The notes beneath the pieces are model-generated. The model saw nothing but the letters and a program-made list of their open reading frames with translations, was not told where the DNA came from and searched no databases. This document shows positions 36,957 to 45,181 of a stretch of 64,000 nt of DNA, piece by piece (the first letter of the stretch is position 1; each line of letters starts with the position of its first letter). The stretch spans positions 124,001 through 188,000 of the forward strand of contig JADKIA010000015.1 of assembly GCA_016721465.1 (NCBI GenBank), written 5' to 3'. Origin of the DNA: Ideonella sp. (GTDB taxonomy: Bacteria > Pseudomonadota > Gammaproteobacteria > Burkholderiales > Burkholderiaceae_C). Both the position numbers and the translations under genes were made by a program.

Positions 36957-38439
36957 CCTGGTCGCGCAGATCCTGCGCTTGCACACCGTCGAGAAGTGGC
37001 GGGTCGGCACCATCGCCCGGCAGTTGCACGTGCACCGCGACACCGTGCGCCGGGTGCTGGCGGAGGGCGGGCAAGCCGTGCCGCCATCACCGCTGCGGCC
37101 CAGCCGCATCGATGTGTACCGGCCCTTCATCCTCGCGACGCTGGCGAAGTTCCCCACGCTCACCGCGGCGCGGCTCTACGCCATGGTCGGCGAGCGCGGC
37201 TACGTGGGCTGCGACTCGCACTTCCGCCACCTCATCGCCGAGCTGCGCCCGCGGCCGCCAGCCGAGGCCTACCTGCGGCTGCGCACGCTGCCGGGCGAGC
37301 AGGCACAGGTCGACTGGGCTCACTTCGGTCATCTGTCCATCGGCCGTGCCCGGCGCCCGCTGATGGCCTTCGTCATGGTGCTCAGCCACTCGCGCATGAT
37401 CTTCCTGCGCTTCTTCCTGGACGCCCGCATGGACAGCTTCCTGCGCGGCCACGTCGAGGCCTTCGGCGCCTTCAACGGCTGCCCCCGGGTCGTCCTGTAC
37501 GACAACCTGAAGAGCGCGGTGCTCGAGCGCGTGGATCATGCAGCGAGTGCGATCCGCTTCAACCCCGCGCTGCTGGCCCTGGCCGGCCACTACCGCTTCG
37601 AGCCGCGCCCGGTGGCCCCGGCGCGCGGCAACGAGAAGGGTCGGGTGGAACGCAGCATCCGCTACATCCGCGACAGCTTCTTCGCCGGGCGCTCGTTCAC
37701 CGACCTGGACGACCTCAACGCGCAGGCCCGGCTCTGGTGCCTGGGGCAGGCTGCCGATCGGCGCTGGGCTGAGGACAGCCGCCTGAGCGTGCGCCAGGCC
37801 TTCGAGGCCGAGGTTCCCAGCCTGCTGACGCTGCCCGAGACGGTCTTCGCCCTCGGCGAACGCGTGGCCGTGAAGGTGGGCAAGACGCCCTACGTGCGCT
37901 TCGATCTGAACGACTACTCGGTGCCACACACCCATGTGCGGCGCACGCTGACGGTGCTGGCCGACGAGCAATGGGTGCGCGTCCTGGACGGCGCCACCGA
38001 GCTGGCGCGCCACCGGCGCTGCTGGGACAGCCACGCGCAGATCGAGGATGACGCCCATGTGCAGCGCCTGGTCGATGCCAAGCGTGCGGGCAGGGCCCAC
38101 CGCGCCTGCGACCGCCTGGCGCAGGCCGCCCCGGCCAGCGCCATCTTGCTGCAACGCGCCGGCGCGCGCGGCGAGAACCTGGGCTCGATCACCGCCTCGC
38201 TGATGCGGCTGCTGGAGCGCTGGGGCGCCGCCGCACTGCAGGCGGCCATCACCGAGGCGCTGGCGCAAGACGTGGCGCACCCCAACGCCGTGCGGCTGGC
38301 GCTGGAGCGCGCCCGCGCGGCCAGCGGCGAGCCGCCGCCGGTGGCGCTGGTGCTGCCCGAGCACGTGGCCAAGCGCGACGCGCCGGTGCGCACCCATGAC
38401 CTGCGCTCCTATGACCGCCAGCCGCAGCCCGACGACTGA
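36940..38439 (+). CDS. istA: IS21-family transposase IstA
   Basis: 499 aa. The N-terminal helix-turn-helix (WRVGTIARQLHVHRDTVRRVL, residues 20-40) binds the multi-repeat ends. The DDE integrase core shows Asp125 (QVDWAHFG), Asp188 (LYDNLK) and Glu237 (KGRVERSI). The C-terminal region is complete and the frame is intact, so this copy could be active if its helper IstB is. Confidence 0.93.
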   Translation: MTIAPDLVAQILRLHTVEKWRVGTIARQLHVHRDTVRRVLAEGGQAVPPSPLRPSRIDVYRPFILATLAKFPTLTAARLYAMVGERGYVGCDSHFRHLIAELRPRPPAEAYLRLRTLPGEQAQVDWAHFGHLSIGRARRPLMAFVMVLSHSRMIFLRFFLDARMDSFLRGHVEAFGAFNGCPRVVLYDNLKSAVLERVDHAASAIRFNPALLALAGHYRFEPRPVAPARGNEKGRVERSIRYIRDSFFAGRSFTDLDDLNAQARLWCLGQAADRRWAEDSRLSVRQAFEAEVPSLLTLPETVFALGERVAVKVGKTPYVRFDLNDYSVPHTHVRRTLTVLADEQWVRVLDGATELARHRRCWDSHAQIEDDAHVQRLVDAKRAGRAHRACDRLAQAAPASAILLQRAGARGENLGSITASLMRLLERWGAAALQAAITEALAQDVAHPNAVRLALERARAASGEPPPVALVLPEHVAKRDAPVRTHDLRSYDRQPQPDD

Positions 38440-38465
38440 CAGCCCCACCCCACCGGAGCACCCCG

Positions 38466-39268
38466 ATGAATGACCCACCACGCCACCGGCCGCGCTGCGC
38501 GAGCAGGCCGCCGCACTTCGCCTGCATGGCTTGCTCGAGCACTGGGCCGAGGTGATGGCGCAGCCCGAGCAGGCGCGCTGGGTGGCGCAGATGCTGGCCT
38601 GGGAGGCCGCCGAGCGCAGCCGCCGCAGCCTGGAGCGCCGCCTGCGCGAGGCCCACATCGGGCGCTTCAAGCCGCTGGCCGACTTCGACTGGGCCTGGCC
38701 CAAGAGCATCGACCGCGGCGCCGTCGAAGAACTGATGACGCTGGACTTCGTCAAGGACGCTTCCAACGTCGTCCTGGTCGGCCCCAACGGCGTGGGCAAG
38801 TCCATGTGCGCCTGCAACATCGGCTACCAGGCGGTGCTGGCCGGGCACACGGCGCTGTTCACCACCGCCGGGCAGTTGCTGGGCGAGCTGGCCGCGCTGG
38901 ACAGCGACTCGGGCCTGCGCCGCAAGCTGCGCCAGTACGCCGCCCCGGACGTGCTGATCATCGACGAGGTGGGCTACCTGTCGTACTCGAACCGGCACGC
39001 CGACCTGCTGTTCGAGCTGGTCAGCCGGCGCTACCAGCACAAGAGCACGGTGGTGACCACCAACCGGGCCTTCGCCGAGTGGGGCGAGGTCTTCCCCAAC
39101 GCGGCCTGCGTGGTCTCCCTGATCGACCGGCTGATGCACCGCGCCGAGGTGGTGCGCATCGACGGCGAGTCCTACCGGGCCAAGGAAGCGCAGGAGCGCG
39201 AGGCTCAGCGCCTGGCTGCGCGCTCGGCCAAGGCGGGCACCGTGCGATCACGCAAGGCCGGCCGATGA
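38466..39268 (+). CDS. istB: IS21 helper ATPase IstB, N-terminal frameshift
   Basis: AAA+ ATPase that activates IstA and selects targets. Walker A GPNGVGKS and Walker [11 protein letters not shown] are present. The natural start is ATG 38466, 26 nt after istA, but the frame changes within 38486-38495 (one base short in a GC stretch), before [19 protein letters not shown] shorter reading from TTG 38531 (245 aa) remains open. The break resembles the other one- or two-base losses in this window. Confidence 0.85.
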
Positions 39269-39478
39269 CCGGGCCCATCGTCACCGCCGACGACGTCGAC
39301 CACGCCGGTCGTACCCACGCACTGGACGCCCGAGCAAGCGCTGGCCGTCGCCGAGTGCCTCCAGGCCATGCGCCAAGCCCTGTGGGCCGCCTACGGGCCC
39401 CAGATGCAGCAGGCCTGGCGCGAACAGCTCATGCCTGACCGGGCGCCACCTGAGTTCGATCCCGACGAGCCGTTCTGA
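39265..39478 (+). CDS. Small accessory protein downstream of istB, frame broken
   Basis: It starts at an ATG overlapping the istB stop. After a 2-nt loss at about 39303-39309, it reads VVPTHWTPEQALAVAECLQ, then MRQALWAAYGPQMQQAWREQ, and ends DPDEPF. The mostly helical acidic-tailed peptide of about 70 aa resembles a small reading frame I recall after istB in related IS elements. The role is unknown. Confidence 0.5.
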
Positions 39479-39620
39479 ACATCGTCGCTGCGTTGCCCTT
39501 CGGCATCAGCAACACCACACCCAATACCCCAATACATCAGGGTCCGCATGCGGGCCCTGATCTTCTTGGGCCTTCACAACATCACCGCAAGCAAACGCCG
39601 GCAGGCAAATCCGACACCTC

Positions 39621-39657
39621 ACCAGCGAATAGACGCGGGTCTACACCAGCGCCAACA
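39621..39657. repeat. Right inverted repeat of the IS21-like element
   Basis: Ends in ACA directly before the CCTGTG copy at 39658-39663; partner of 36008-36044. Confidence 0.8.
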
Positions 39658-39668
39658 CCTGTGCGCAG

Positions 39669-40559
39669 ATGGACGGCCACCTGCTGCCGCACTTCGGCGA
39701 CCGGCCGGTCGGCACGATCACCAAGGCGGACATCCTGGCCTTCCGCGCCAAGCTGGCCGAGTTGCCAGGCCGCACCGGCACAAAGCTGAGCCCAAAGCGC
39801 ATCAACGGAATCCTGGCGCCGATGCGCCAGATCCTGGCCGAGGCGGCCGACCGCTATGGCTTCGTCTCGCCCACGCTCAACCTCAAGCCCTTGCGGCTGA
39901 GAAGGACAGACGTGGAGCCGTTCACCCTGGAGCAGGTGCAGCAGATGCTGACCACGGTTCGGATGGACTGGCGGAACTACTTCACCGTGCGCTTCTTCAC
40001 CGGCATGCGCACGGGCGAGGCCCATGGCCTGAAGTGGAAGTACGTCGACTTTGACAAGCGCTTGATCCTCGTCCGGGAGACTTTCGTGCTCGGTGAGGAC
40101 GAGTACACCAAGACCGACAGCTCGCAGCGCGACATCCAGATGACGCAAGTCGTCTACGAGGCGCTGCAGGCCCAGCATGCGGCCACGGGCAAGCTCAGCG
40201 ACTACGTCTTCTGCAACAAGGAAGGCAAGCCGCTGGACAACGACAACTTCGGCAGTCGGGTCTGGTACCCGCTGCTGCGGCACCTGGGGCTGAAGAAGCG
40301 CCGGCCGTACCAGATGCGGCATACCGCGGCCACGCTTTGGCTGGCCTCGGGCGAGGCGCCGGAGTGGATCGCGCGCCAGCTGGGCCACAGCAGCACCGAG
40401 ATGCTGTTCCGCGTGTACAGCCGCTACGTGCCCAACCTCACCAGGCAGGACGGGTCGGCCATCGATCGACTGCTGGCGACGCGCTTTGCGACCACCAATG
40501 TGCCCGCCGGCGGCGCCACCGCACCGCAGCCTGCCAACCCTGCGGAGGTGCAAGCATGA
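39669..40559 (+). pseudogene. Tyrosine integrase, N-terminus truncated by the IS
   Basis: 296 aa readable from ATG 39669. The catalytic domain is complete: Arg114 (GMRTGE), the YQMRHTAATLW box with Arg217, GH at 239-240 and the nucleophile candidate Tyr250 (LFRVYSRY). The core-binding domain (KADILAFRAKLAELPG) is mostly present, but the N-terminal arm-binding domain of about 90-100 aa is missing, because the IS21-like element ends just upstream with an in-frame stop. It was probably the island integrase. Confidence 0.85.
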
Positions 40560-41008
40560 GCCGCTTCTTGTTCGGTGACTCGGACGAGCCTTGCTTCGCC
40601 GTGGACGTGCTCCTGCATCGGAGCGCATCGCTCGCCGATGAGGCCGGCTTTCAGCGGCGCACCGAGGACTGGCTGGCCAGGCATGGCCTGCGGGCTGACG
40701 GCGCCCAGACCGCGTTCGCGGTGCTCGCCGACCGCGAGCTGAGTACCGAAGACCAGGCCAACACGCTGCTGGCCCTGCTGCGAGATCCTGCGGTGCGGCG
40801 GGCTCGCGTTGGTCCGCTGGTCCTTGACGACCACGAACTGGCCGCCAAGGTCGCAGGCCGGCTCTGGGTCGAGGCCGACCGCTACGACCCGCTGGTGCAC
40901 GCCGCTCGGTCGCTCTACGAAGCCGGCCGACTCGATGGGTACGGTCTGCTGGAAGCTCTGGGCAGTTTCATCCACCGACCCTCCGAGCACGTGGAGGACC
41001 AGTCATGA
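40556..41008 (+). CDS. Hypothetical protein after the integrase
   Basis: 150 aa, not recognised. Its ATG overlaps the integrase stop (ATGA) and its end overlaps the next start, so the three genes look like one unit. The sequence is mixed helical with no signal peptide or membrane segment (MSRFLFGDSDEPCFAVDVLL at the start). Confidence 0.7.
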   Translation: MSRFLFGDSDEPCFAVDVLLHRSASLADEAGFQRRTEDWLARHGLRADGAQTAFAVLADRELSTEDQANTLLALLRDPAVRRARVGPLVLDDHELAAKVAGRLWVEADRYDPLVHAARSLYEAGRLDGYGLLEALGSFIHRPSEHVEDQS

Positions 41009-41844
41009 GCGGCGCCGACCCTGGCATGCCCGACGGCGCGGCGGTGCCGGCCGCTGTCTATCTGCTGCAGCGGCACGATGGCCAGCGATTCAAGATCGGC
41101 TGGGCACGAGAGCCTCTCAGCCGTGTGCTGCGGCTGCCCGAGTTCGAGGCGGATGAGCTCGACCTGGTGGGCTCTCAAGCGGCCTGGTTGCCGAGCGTCG
41201 TCAGGGCTCAGCAGGTCGAACGCGCGCTGCATCGGGGACTGGCGACCTTTCAGGTGAAGCCGGCGCACCAGCTGGACGGATACACCGAATGGTTCCGGCC
41301 GGAGGCGCATCGGACGGCGCTCAGCATGATCCGGCAGATGCCGCTGGGTGGCAGGGCGAGCAGCTCGCTGGCGGTCGTGCCATTCCTCAGCGAGCCCGAT
41401 GAACCGTATGACCTCGGTGACGACCTCGGGCAAGGTGCCGTGGTTCTCGATGCGCAGGATGTGCTGTGGCGCATGGAAGACGTGCTGCTGCGAGTGGCGG
41501 CGTTCTGCCCGGTACGCGTAGAGGGAGCCGCCGACCAGCATGTGCTGCGCATCGTCGGCTTCAGGCGCAGAGGTTCGGGTCCGGCTGATTCGCTGCGCTG
41601 GGCCGTTCTGGATGTCGATCGCTATCGCTGGCAGACCGCCACCGCGAAGGGAAACAAGGCGGGCAGCTTCGTTCAGCTGATCGAGTACGAAGGCGCCGAC
41701 CTGCTGCTCAGGATGGCGCCGATGCGCCAGGTCAAGACCTGGTTGGAGGGCGCGCTGACCTGGCCGGTACTGGTGCTGGTGGAGCGCCTGCGCCGATGGG
41801 CTGCAAAGGCTGAACGTCGTGCGGCTGCGGGGTGCCAGCCGTGA
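41005..41844 (+). CDS. GIY-YIG-like protein (T5orf172/MUG113 type)
   Basis: 279 aa. Residues 16-100 show the pattern of the T5orf172/MUG113 branch of GIY-YIG nucleases: AAVYLLQRHDGQRFKIGWAR, a P-x-x-R-x-x-x-LPEF step, then ERALHRGLATF and DGYTEWF. The C-terminal two thirds are unrecognised. It overlaps the preceding gene by 4 nt. DNA-end or repair activity is inferred from the fold resemblance only. Confidence 0.6.
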   Translation: MSGADPGMPDGAAVPAAVYLLQRHDGQRFKIGWAREPLSRVLRLPEFEADELDLVGSQAAWLPSVVRAQQVERALHRGLATFQVKPAHQLDGYTEWFRPEAHRTALSMIRQMPLGGRASSSLAVVPFLSEPDEPYDLGDDLGQGAVVLDAQDVLWRMEDVLLRVAAFCPVRVEGAADQHVLRIVGFRRRGSGPADSLRWAVLDVDRYRWQTATAKGNKAGSFVQLIEYEGADLLLRMAPMRQVKTWLEGALTWPVLVLVERLRRWAAKAERRAAAGCQP

Positions 41845-41850
41845 CGCGGG

Positions 41851-42135
41851 CTACTTCTTCGCCCGGACCGCGCGTTGGGGTGCGACCTTCGGCGCCTCGT
41901 CCTTCTCGAACAGCGCCGTCACTGGCACGCGCAGGCTTGCAGCCAGCGCGTGAATCATGGTCAGGGTCGGGTTGGCATTGCCGGTCTCGATCCGGCTCAT
42001 GTAGGTGCGGAACAGCCCGCATCGGTGGGCCAGATCCTCCTGCGTCAGCTCCGCCGCCAGCCTGAGCTGGCGGACCCGACTCCCGAAACTGACCTGGACA
42101 CGTTCGCGCACGCGAGCACTGTCCCGTACGTACAC
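41851..42135 (-). CDS. XRE-family helix-turn-helix regulator
   Basis: 94 aa if started at GTG 42135; GTG 42111 gives a more normal N-terminus. The HTH is clear (VRQLRLAAELTQEDLAHRCG, then YMSRIETGNANPTLTMIHAL). It converges on the GIY-YIG-like gene and diverges from the lipoprotein gene. The direct repeats at 42132-42161 are a candidate operator. Confidence 0.85.
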   Translation of the reverse strand: MYVRDSARVRERVQVSFGSRVRQLRLAAELTQEDLAHRCGLFRTYMSRIETGNANPTLTMIHALAASLRVPVTALFEKDEAPKVAPQRAVRAKK

Positions 42136-42161
42136 TTATTCGTACACACACTAATTCGCAC
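42132..42161. promoter_or_regulatory. Direct repeats between the XRE and lipoprotein genes, candidate operator
   Basis: Two 14-bp copies, ACACTTATTCGTAC (42132-42145) and ACACTAATTCGCAC (42148-42161), lie 16 nt apart, about one and a half helical turns. They are AT-richer than the surroundings. Confidence 0.45.
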
Positions 42162-42198
42162 ATTGAGGTGGCCGAGTGGCCGCAGAACGGAAGACATC

Positions 42199-43330
42199 AT
42201 GAGCACTCAGATCAACTTCATGGCAGCCCTGTGGCGTGCCATCAACCTTGCTGCCATCACCTTGGTAGTTGGCCTCACCGGCTGCGGCGGTGGCGGAGAT
42301 GCCGGCGAGCCGGCCACACCCATCGATCCGCGCGAAACCTCGGTCACACCGGCTTCGAGCCTTCGCTGGGCGGCCGCAGGTGTCGACGGCATTGCCATCA
42401 CCGCCATCACGCCTGCCGCGGATGGTGGCCTGTGGGTGGCAGGTGCCGAGGGCGGGCTGGAAGGCCGGCCCTTCCTGCGCAAGGTAGGCGGTGCGGCCAG
42501 CAACCCGTGCGGCGGCGACGGGCTTCGTCTACTGCTGGAAATCAGCACTCGCTTCGAGCGGCGCCAGGGCATCACATCGATGACCCGCGTTCGCGACGGA
42601 GCGTTCTACCTGGCGTTCCAGGGTCCGGGCACAGTGTTCGTGGCGCGCTACCTCGAGAGGACCTGCGCGATCGACTCCGACTTCGGGGACCAGGGCGTCG
42701 TCGGAGTACCTGTGTCCGGCCTCGCCGCCGCCACCGGACTGCTGATCGAGCGCGACCGCATGGATGGCGTCCTGGTGGCAACCACATTCCCCGGCGTTAC
42801 CCAACTGCGTCGACTGACCCCGCAGGGCCAATGGGACGCTTCGTTCGGGATCCAAGGCCTGGCGACCAGTCCCGCCACCATCAACTTCTGGTTGTCGAGG
42901 ATGGCCACGGCGGCCAACGGCGACATCCTTCTCAGCGGCAGCGTGTCCATTCCGTTCGCCTTCTCGCCCGCGATCCTCAAGCTCGATGCCAGCGGCGCGA
43001 CGGTCGCGAGCTTTGGGACGGGCGGCGTCCAGCTCTACCCGGAACTCAGCATCGGAACGGCCGACGCCGGCTCGATGGTGGTTGAAGCGGACCGGGTCGT
43101 ACACCACCTGCGGCCACGTCATCAAAAGCTTCGTCGCGGGCCAGCCTGCTGCCCTCGTGGACATCACTGCCACTGGGCAAGCCGACAACAGCGTGCCCTA
43201 CCAGGGGCGCCGGCTCATCGCGCAGACCAACAACGCGCAGTGCGCCGGGCTTGCGCGCTTGCCGGACGGGCGGCTGGCTGCGGCCATCAATGAAGGCGGC
43301 CAGGCCGTCGTCATGTTCTTCGACCGCTGA
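42199..43330 (+). CDS. Delta-60-repeat lipoprotein, frame broken near the C-terminus
   Basis: Starts MSTQINFMAALWRAINLAAI and has a lipobox (VGLTGCGGGG) with lipidated Cys near residue 32. Repeats of the delta-60 type are visible (DSDFGDQGVVGV, WDASFGIQGLATSP, VASFGTGGVQLYP), suggesting a beta-propeller. After VVEADR the frame changes: the C-terminal YTTCGHVIKSFVAGQ to GGQAVVMFFDR lies in another frame. The break at 43091-43096 looks like loss of a CG from CCGCGGG. About 377 aa if repaired. The role is unknown. Confidence 0.75.
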
Positions 43331-43356
43331 ACGCGGCGCATCTCAAGGAGATCTTC

Positions 43357-44142
43357 ATGAGAGCAACTTCAAAGCTCGCACGCTTCCTCATCGTCGCCTT
43401 CACCGCGCAGTCGGCGTTGACCGCGGCGTGGTGCCAGCCCGAATCGGCCCCGCCGAAGCTGCCGCCTGGAGCCGTACAGGCGCAGGCAAACGGAAAGATC
43501 GAACTGCTGCCGGCAGCGCACTCACCCCTCTACGTGGAGTTCGAGCGCAGCGAGGTGCTGAGCCAGGCGCTGGCGGCAGCGATGCAGGCCAAGGGCTTCG
43601 ACATCAGCAAGGATCGAGCAGGTGCCAAGGCCACGCTCGTGATCCGCGGCGATCTCGTCATGCAGGGCGGGCCGGTCTTCTACAAGGGTGTGAAGGTGCC
43701 CGTGGGGGAAGCCACCGAAAAGTCCCTCAACGCGGCAGCCGACGGCCGTTCCACCAGCCCCGTCGAGGCGGCACAAGCTGCAGTGTCGCTGGCGCTGGAG
43801 TCTGGCGTGGTCAGGTCGGCGGTCAGCCCTTTCTGGAGAGGCTTGGCCCTGGGACGAATGGCGGAGCTGCTGGGCGACGCCACGGGTGTGCGCGGCGCCT
43901 TCAACAAAGCCTTGACCGGCGACCCGCGGGGCATCTGCCTGTCGCGCTGCGAAGACTGGAACAAGGTCAAGCAGACGGTCTACGCCTTCGTTTCGTTCAC
44001 TGGGCCCGACGGCAGACAGGACATCCGGGTGATGGCCACGACAATCTCGGAAGCGCTGGCGCCAGAGGAGGTCGTCGATGAGGCGCTCTCGCGTGCAGTC
44101 GGAGCCATCGAGATCCCAGCCACCAGATCTGGAGCCAAGTGA
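43357..44142 (+). CDS. Exported protein of unknown function
   Basis: 261 aa with a signal peptide (ARFLIVAFTAQSALTAAWCQ). The middle part, KGFDISKDRAGAKATLVIRG, has the look of envelope proteins that use a surface-exposed mixed fold, but I recognise no family. CLSRCEDW is a possible disulfide. It follows the lipoprotein gene by 26 nt behind AAGGAG and was probably co-transcribed with it. Confidence 0.75.
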   Translation: MRATSKLARFLIVAFTAQSALTAAWCQPESAPPKLPPGAVQAQANGKIELLPAAHSPLYVEFERSEVLSQALAAAMQAKGFDISKDRAGAKATLVIRGDLVMQGGPVFYKGVKVPVGEATEKSLNAAADGRSTSPVEAAQAAVSLALESGVVRSAVSPFWRGLALGRMAELLGDATGVRGAFNKALTGDPRGICLSRCEDWNKVKQTVYAFVSFTGPDGRQDIRVMATTISEALAPEEVVDEALSRAVGAIEIPATRSGAK

Positions 44143-44517
44143 GCGCGGCGATGCGGGAGTGACTGCATACTCCGACGAACTCCACCGCTGAGTTCGGTTC
44201 AAAGCCGCAAGCATTTCCGATTCAAAGCCGCCAATAGTTCCGATCGGCTTCCGCAACCAACTTTCCATGCCCGCAACGGTACGCTATGGACACCTCGTGT
44301 CCAGCACCGAGGAGGCCCCCTTCGCCGGTTTCGATCTCATTGAGTGCTGCGAGACCAAAGTCAGCAGTGTGTCGTTAAGCTGCCTTTGGCGTGACGGTTC
44401 CGTATGGCTCCACCCGGCCAGGACCAGACGCTCGTCGACCCCAACCTGAGCGTCAGTTCAGGCCATCAAGGCTGTCGGTGAAATGGCGGCTGGCCTTGCG
44501 CCCAAGCACCCACAGCC
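44143..44517. other. Gene-free stretch with tandem repeats
   Basis: No convincing gene. It holds the tandem repeat at 44198-44243. Near 44457-44510 on the + strand is a short open stretch (QAIKAVGEMAAGLAPKHPQP) that could be a gene remnant. Confidence 0.5.
44198..44243. repeat. Two tandem 23-bp units, possible IS-end remnant
   Basis: 44198-44220 and 44221-44243 both read TTCAAAGCCGC, six variable bases, TTCCGA. Spaced repeats of this kind occur in the terminal binding sites of IS21-like elements, but no transposase is next to it. Confidence 0.5.
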
Positions 44518-44862
44518 TCAGCGGCCGCGATGGCGTCGGGAAGAGGTCTGCGCGACGGGTTGACTGACGGCGATTTGCGACCATGGGACGCCTGCAGCGC
44601 GCGCCCAGTCCCCTGCCTCATGGGGCGCGCAGTCCCAGTCTTTGCCGAACAGCGCCGAGCCCTGCTCGCACATCAACAGTGCGTACCGCGCCGAAGCGGG
44701 GTGGCCTGAATTCGCCATATCGATGAATCGCCCGTGGGCTTCAGGGAAGCGACCCTGCCGAAACGACTCCACCGCCCTGGCATGCATGCGTTCTGCACAC
44801 GTGGCCGGTGCCGAGGCGGCGGGCGCGCCGCTGTATGCGAGCACCAGCGTCACCATGGCCAT
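44518..44862 (-). CDS. Small exported protein, Sel1/TPR-like
   Basis: About 114 aa from ATG 44862. A signal peptide (MAMVTLVLAYSGAPAASA) is followed by RAVESFRQGRFPEAHGRFID and ARYALLMCEQGSALF, which has helix-pair spacing like a Sel1/TPR unit. Three cysteines lie in the mature part. The function is unknown. Confidence 0.55.
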   Translation of the reverse strand: MAMVTLVLAYSGAPAASAPATCAERMHARAVESFRQGRFPEAHGRFIDMANSGHPASARYALLMCEQGSALFGKDWDCAPHEAGDWARAAGVPWSQIAVSQPVAQTSSRRHRGR

Positions 44863-44871
44863 GCAGCGCAA

Positions 44872-45181
44872 AAAGGCTTGCGTGTCTTCACAGCTGGATC
44901 CCCACGGCCGCAGATCTCAAGTGTGTTTCGGGGTTGGTCCTTCTGGCTGGTGCGGCAGCTGGCACGGTGAAGTTTGACCAGTCGCAGCAGGCTGACCGGC
45001 AGCAGCACGGTGTACAGCGCCAGGACGGGCCAGTTGGACCACGCAGCGCCCGAAGTGATGAAGTCGACGCTGGCGCCTAGCGAAACACACGTATCAGACG
45101 CTGGTTCAATGGTACTGGGCCCGGGCGCGTGGCAGCAGGTTCACCCTCGTTGCCAGGGCGCGCCCGGCACAACGTCGGCGG
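44872..45181. other. Remnant of a membrane-protein gene
   Basis: On the - strand, about 45081-44900, an open stretch without a start reads VDFITSGAAWSNWPVLALYT then VLLPVSLLRLVKLHRA, a plausible membrane helix with a basic end. It looks like the tail of a lost gene. Nothing else is seen here. Confidence 0.35.

Larger units (their letters stand above)
36008..39657. mobile_element. IS21-like element carrying istA, istB and two accessory reading frames
   Basis: 3650 bp. Both ends start TGT and contain imperfect 37-bp inverted repeats (36008-36044 and 39621-39657), each with two CGCTGGT blocks, as in IS21-type multi-repeat ends. The flanks carry the same 6 bp, CCTGTG, at 36002-36007 and 39658-39663, consistent with a target duplication. 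It is longer than a standard IS21 because of about 900 bp ahead of istA, with a palindrome and a zinc-finger-like gene, and a small gene after istB. Confidence 0.85.

Noticed and set aside
44196..44259. Possible second attachment site: GGTTCAAA and CGCAACCA resemble the tRNA 3' end
   Set aside because: The two 8-mers are separated by unrelated repeats and do not form a continuous match to the tRNA end. Coincidence is more likely.
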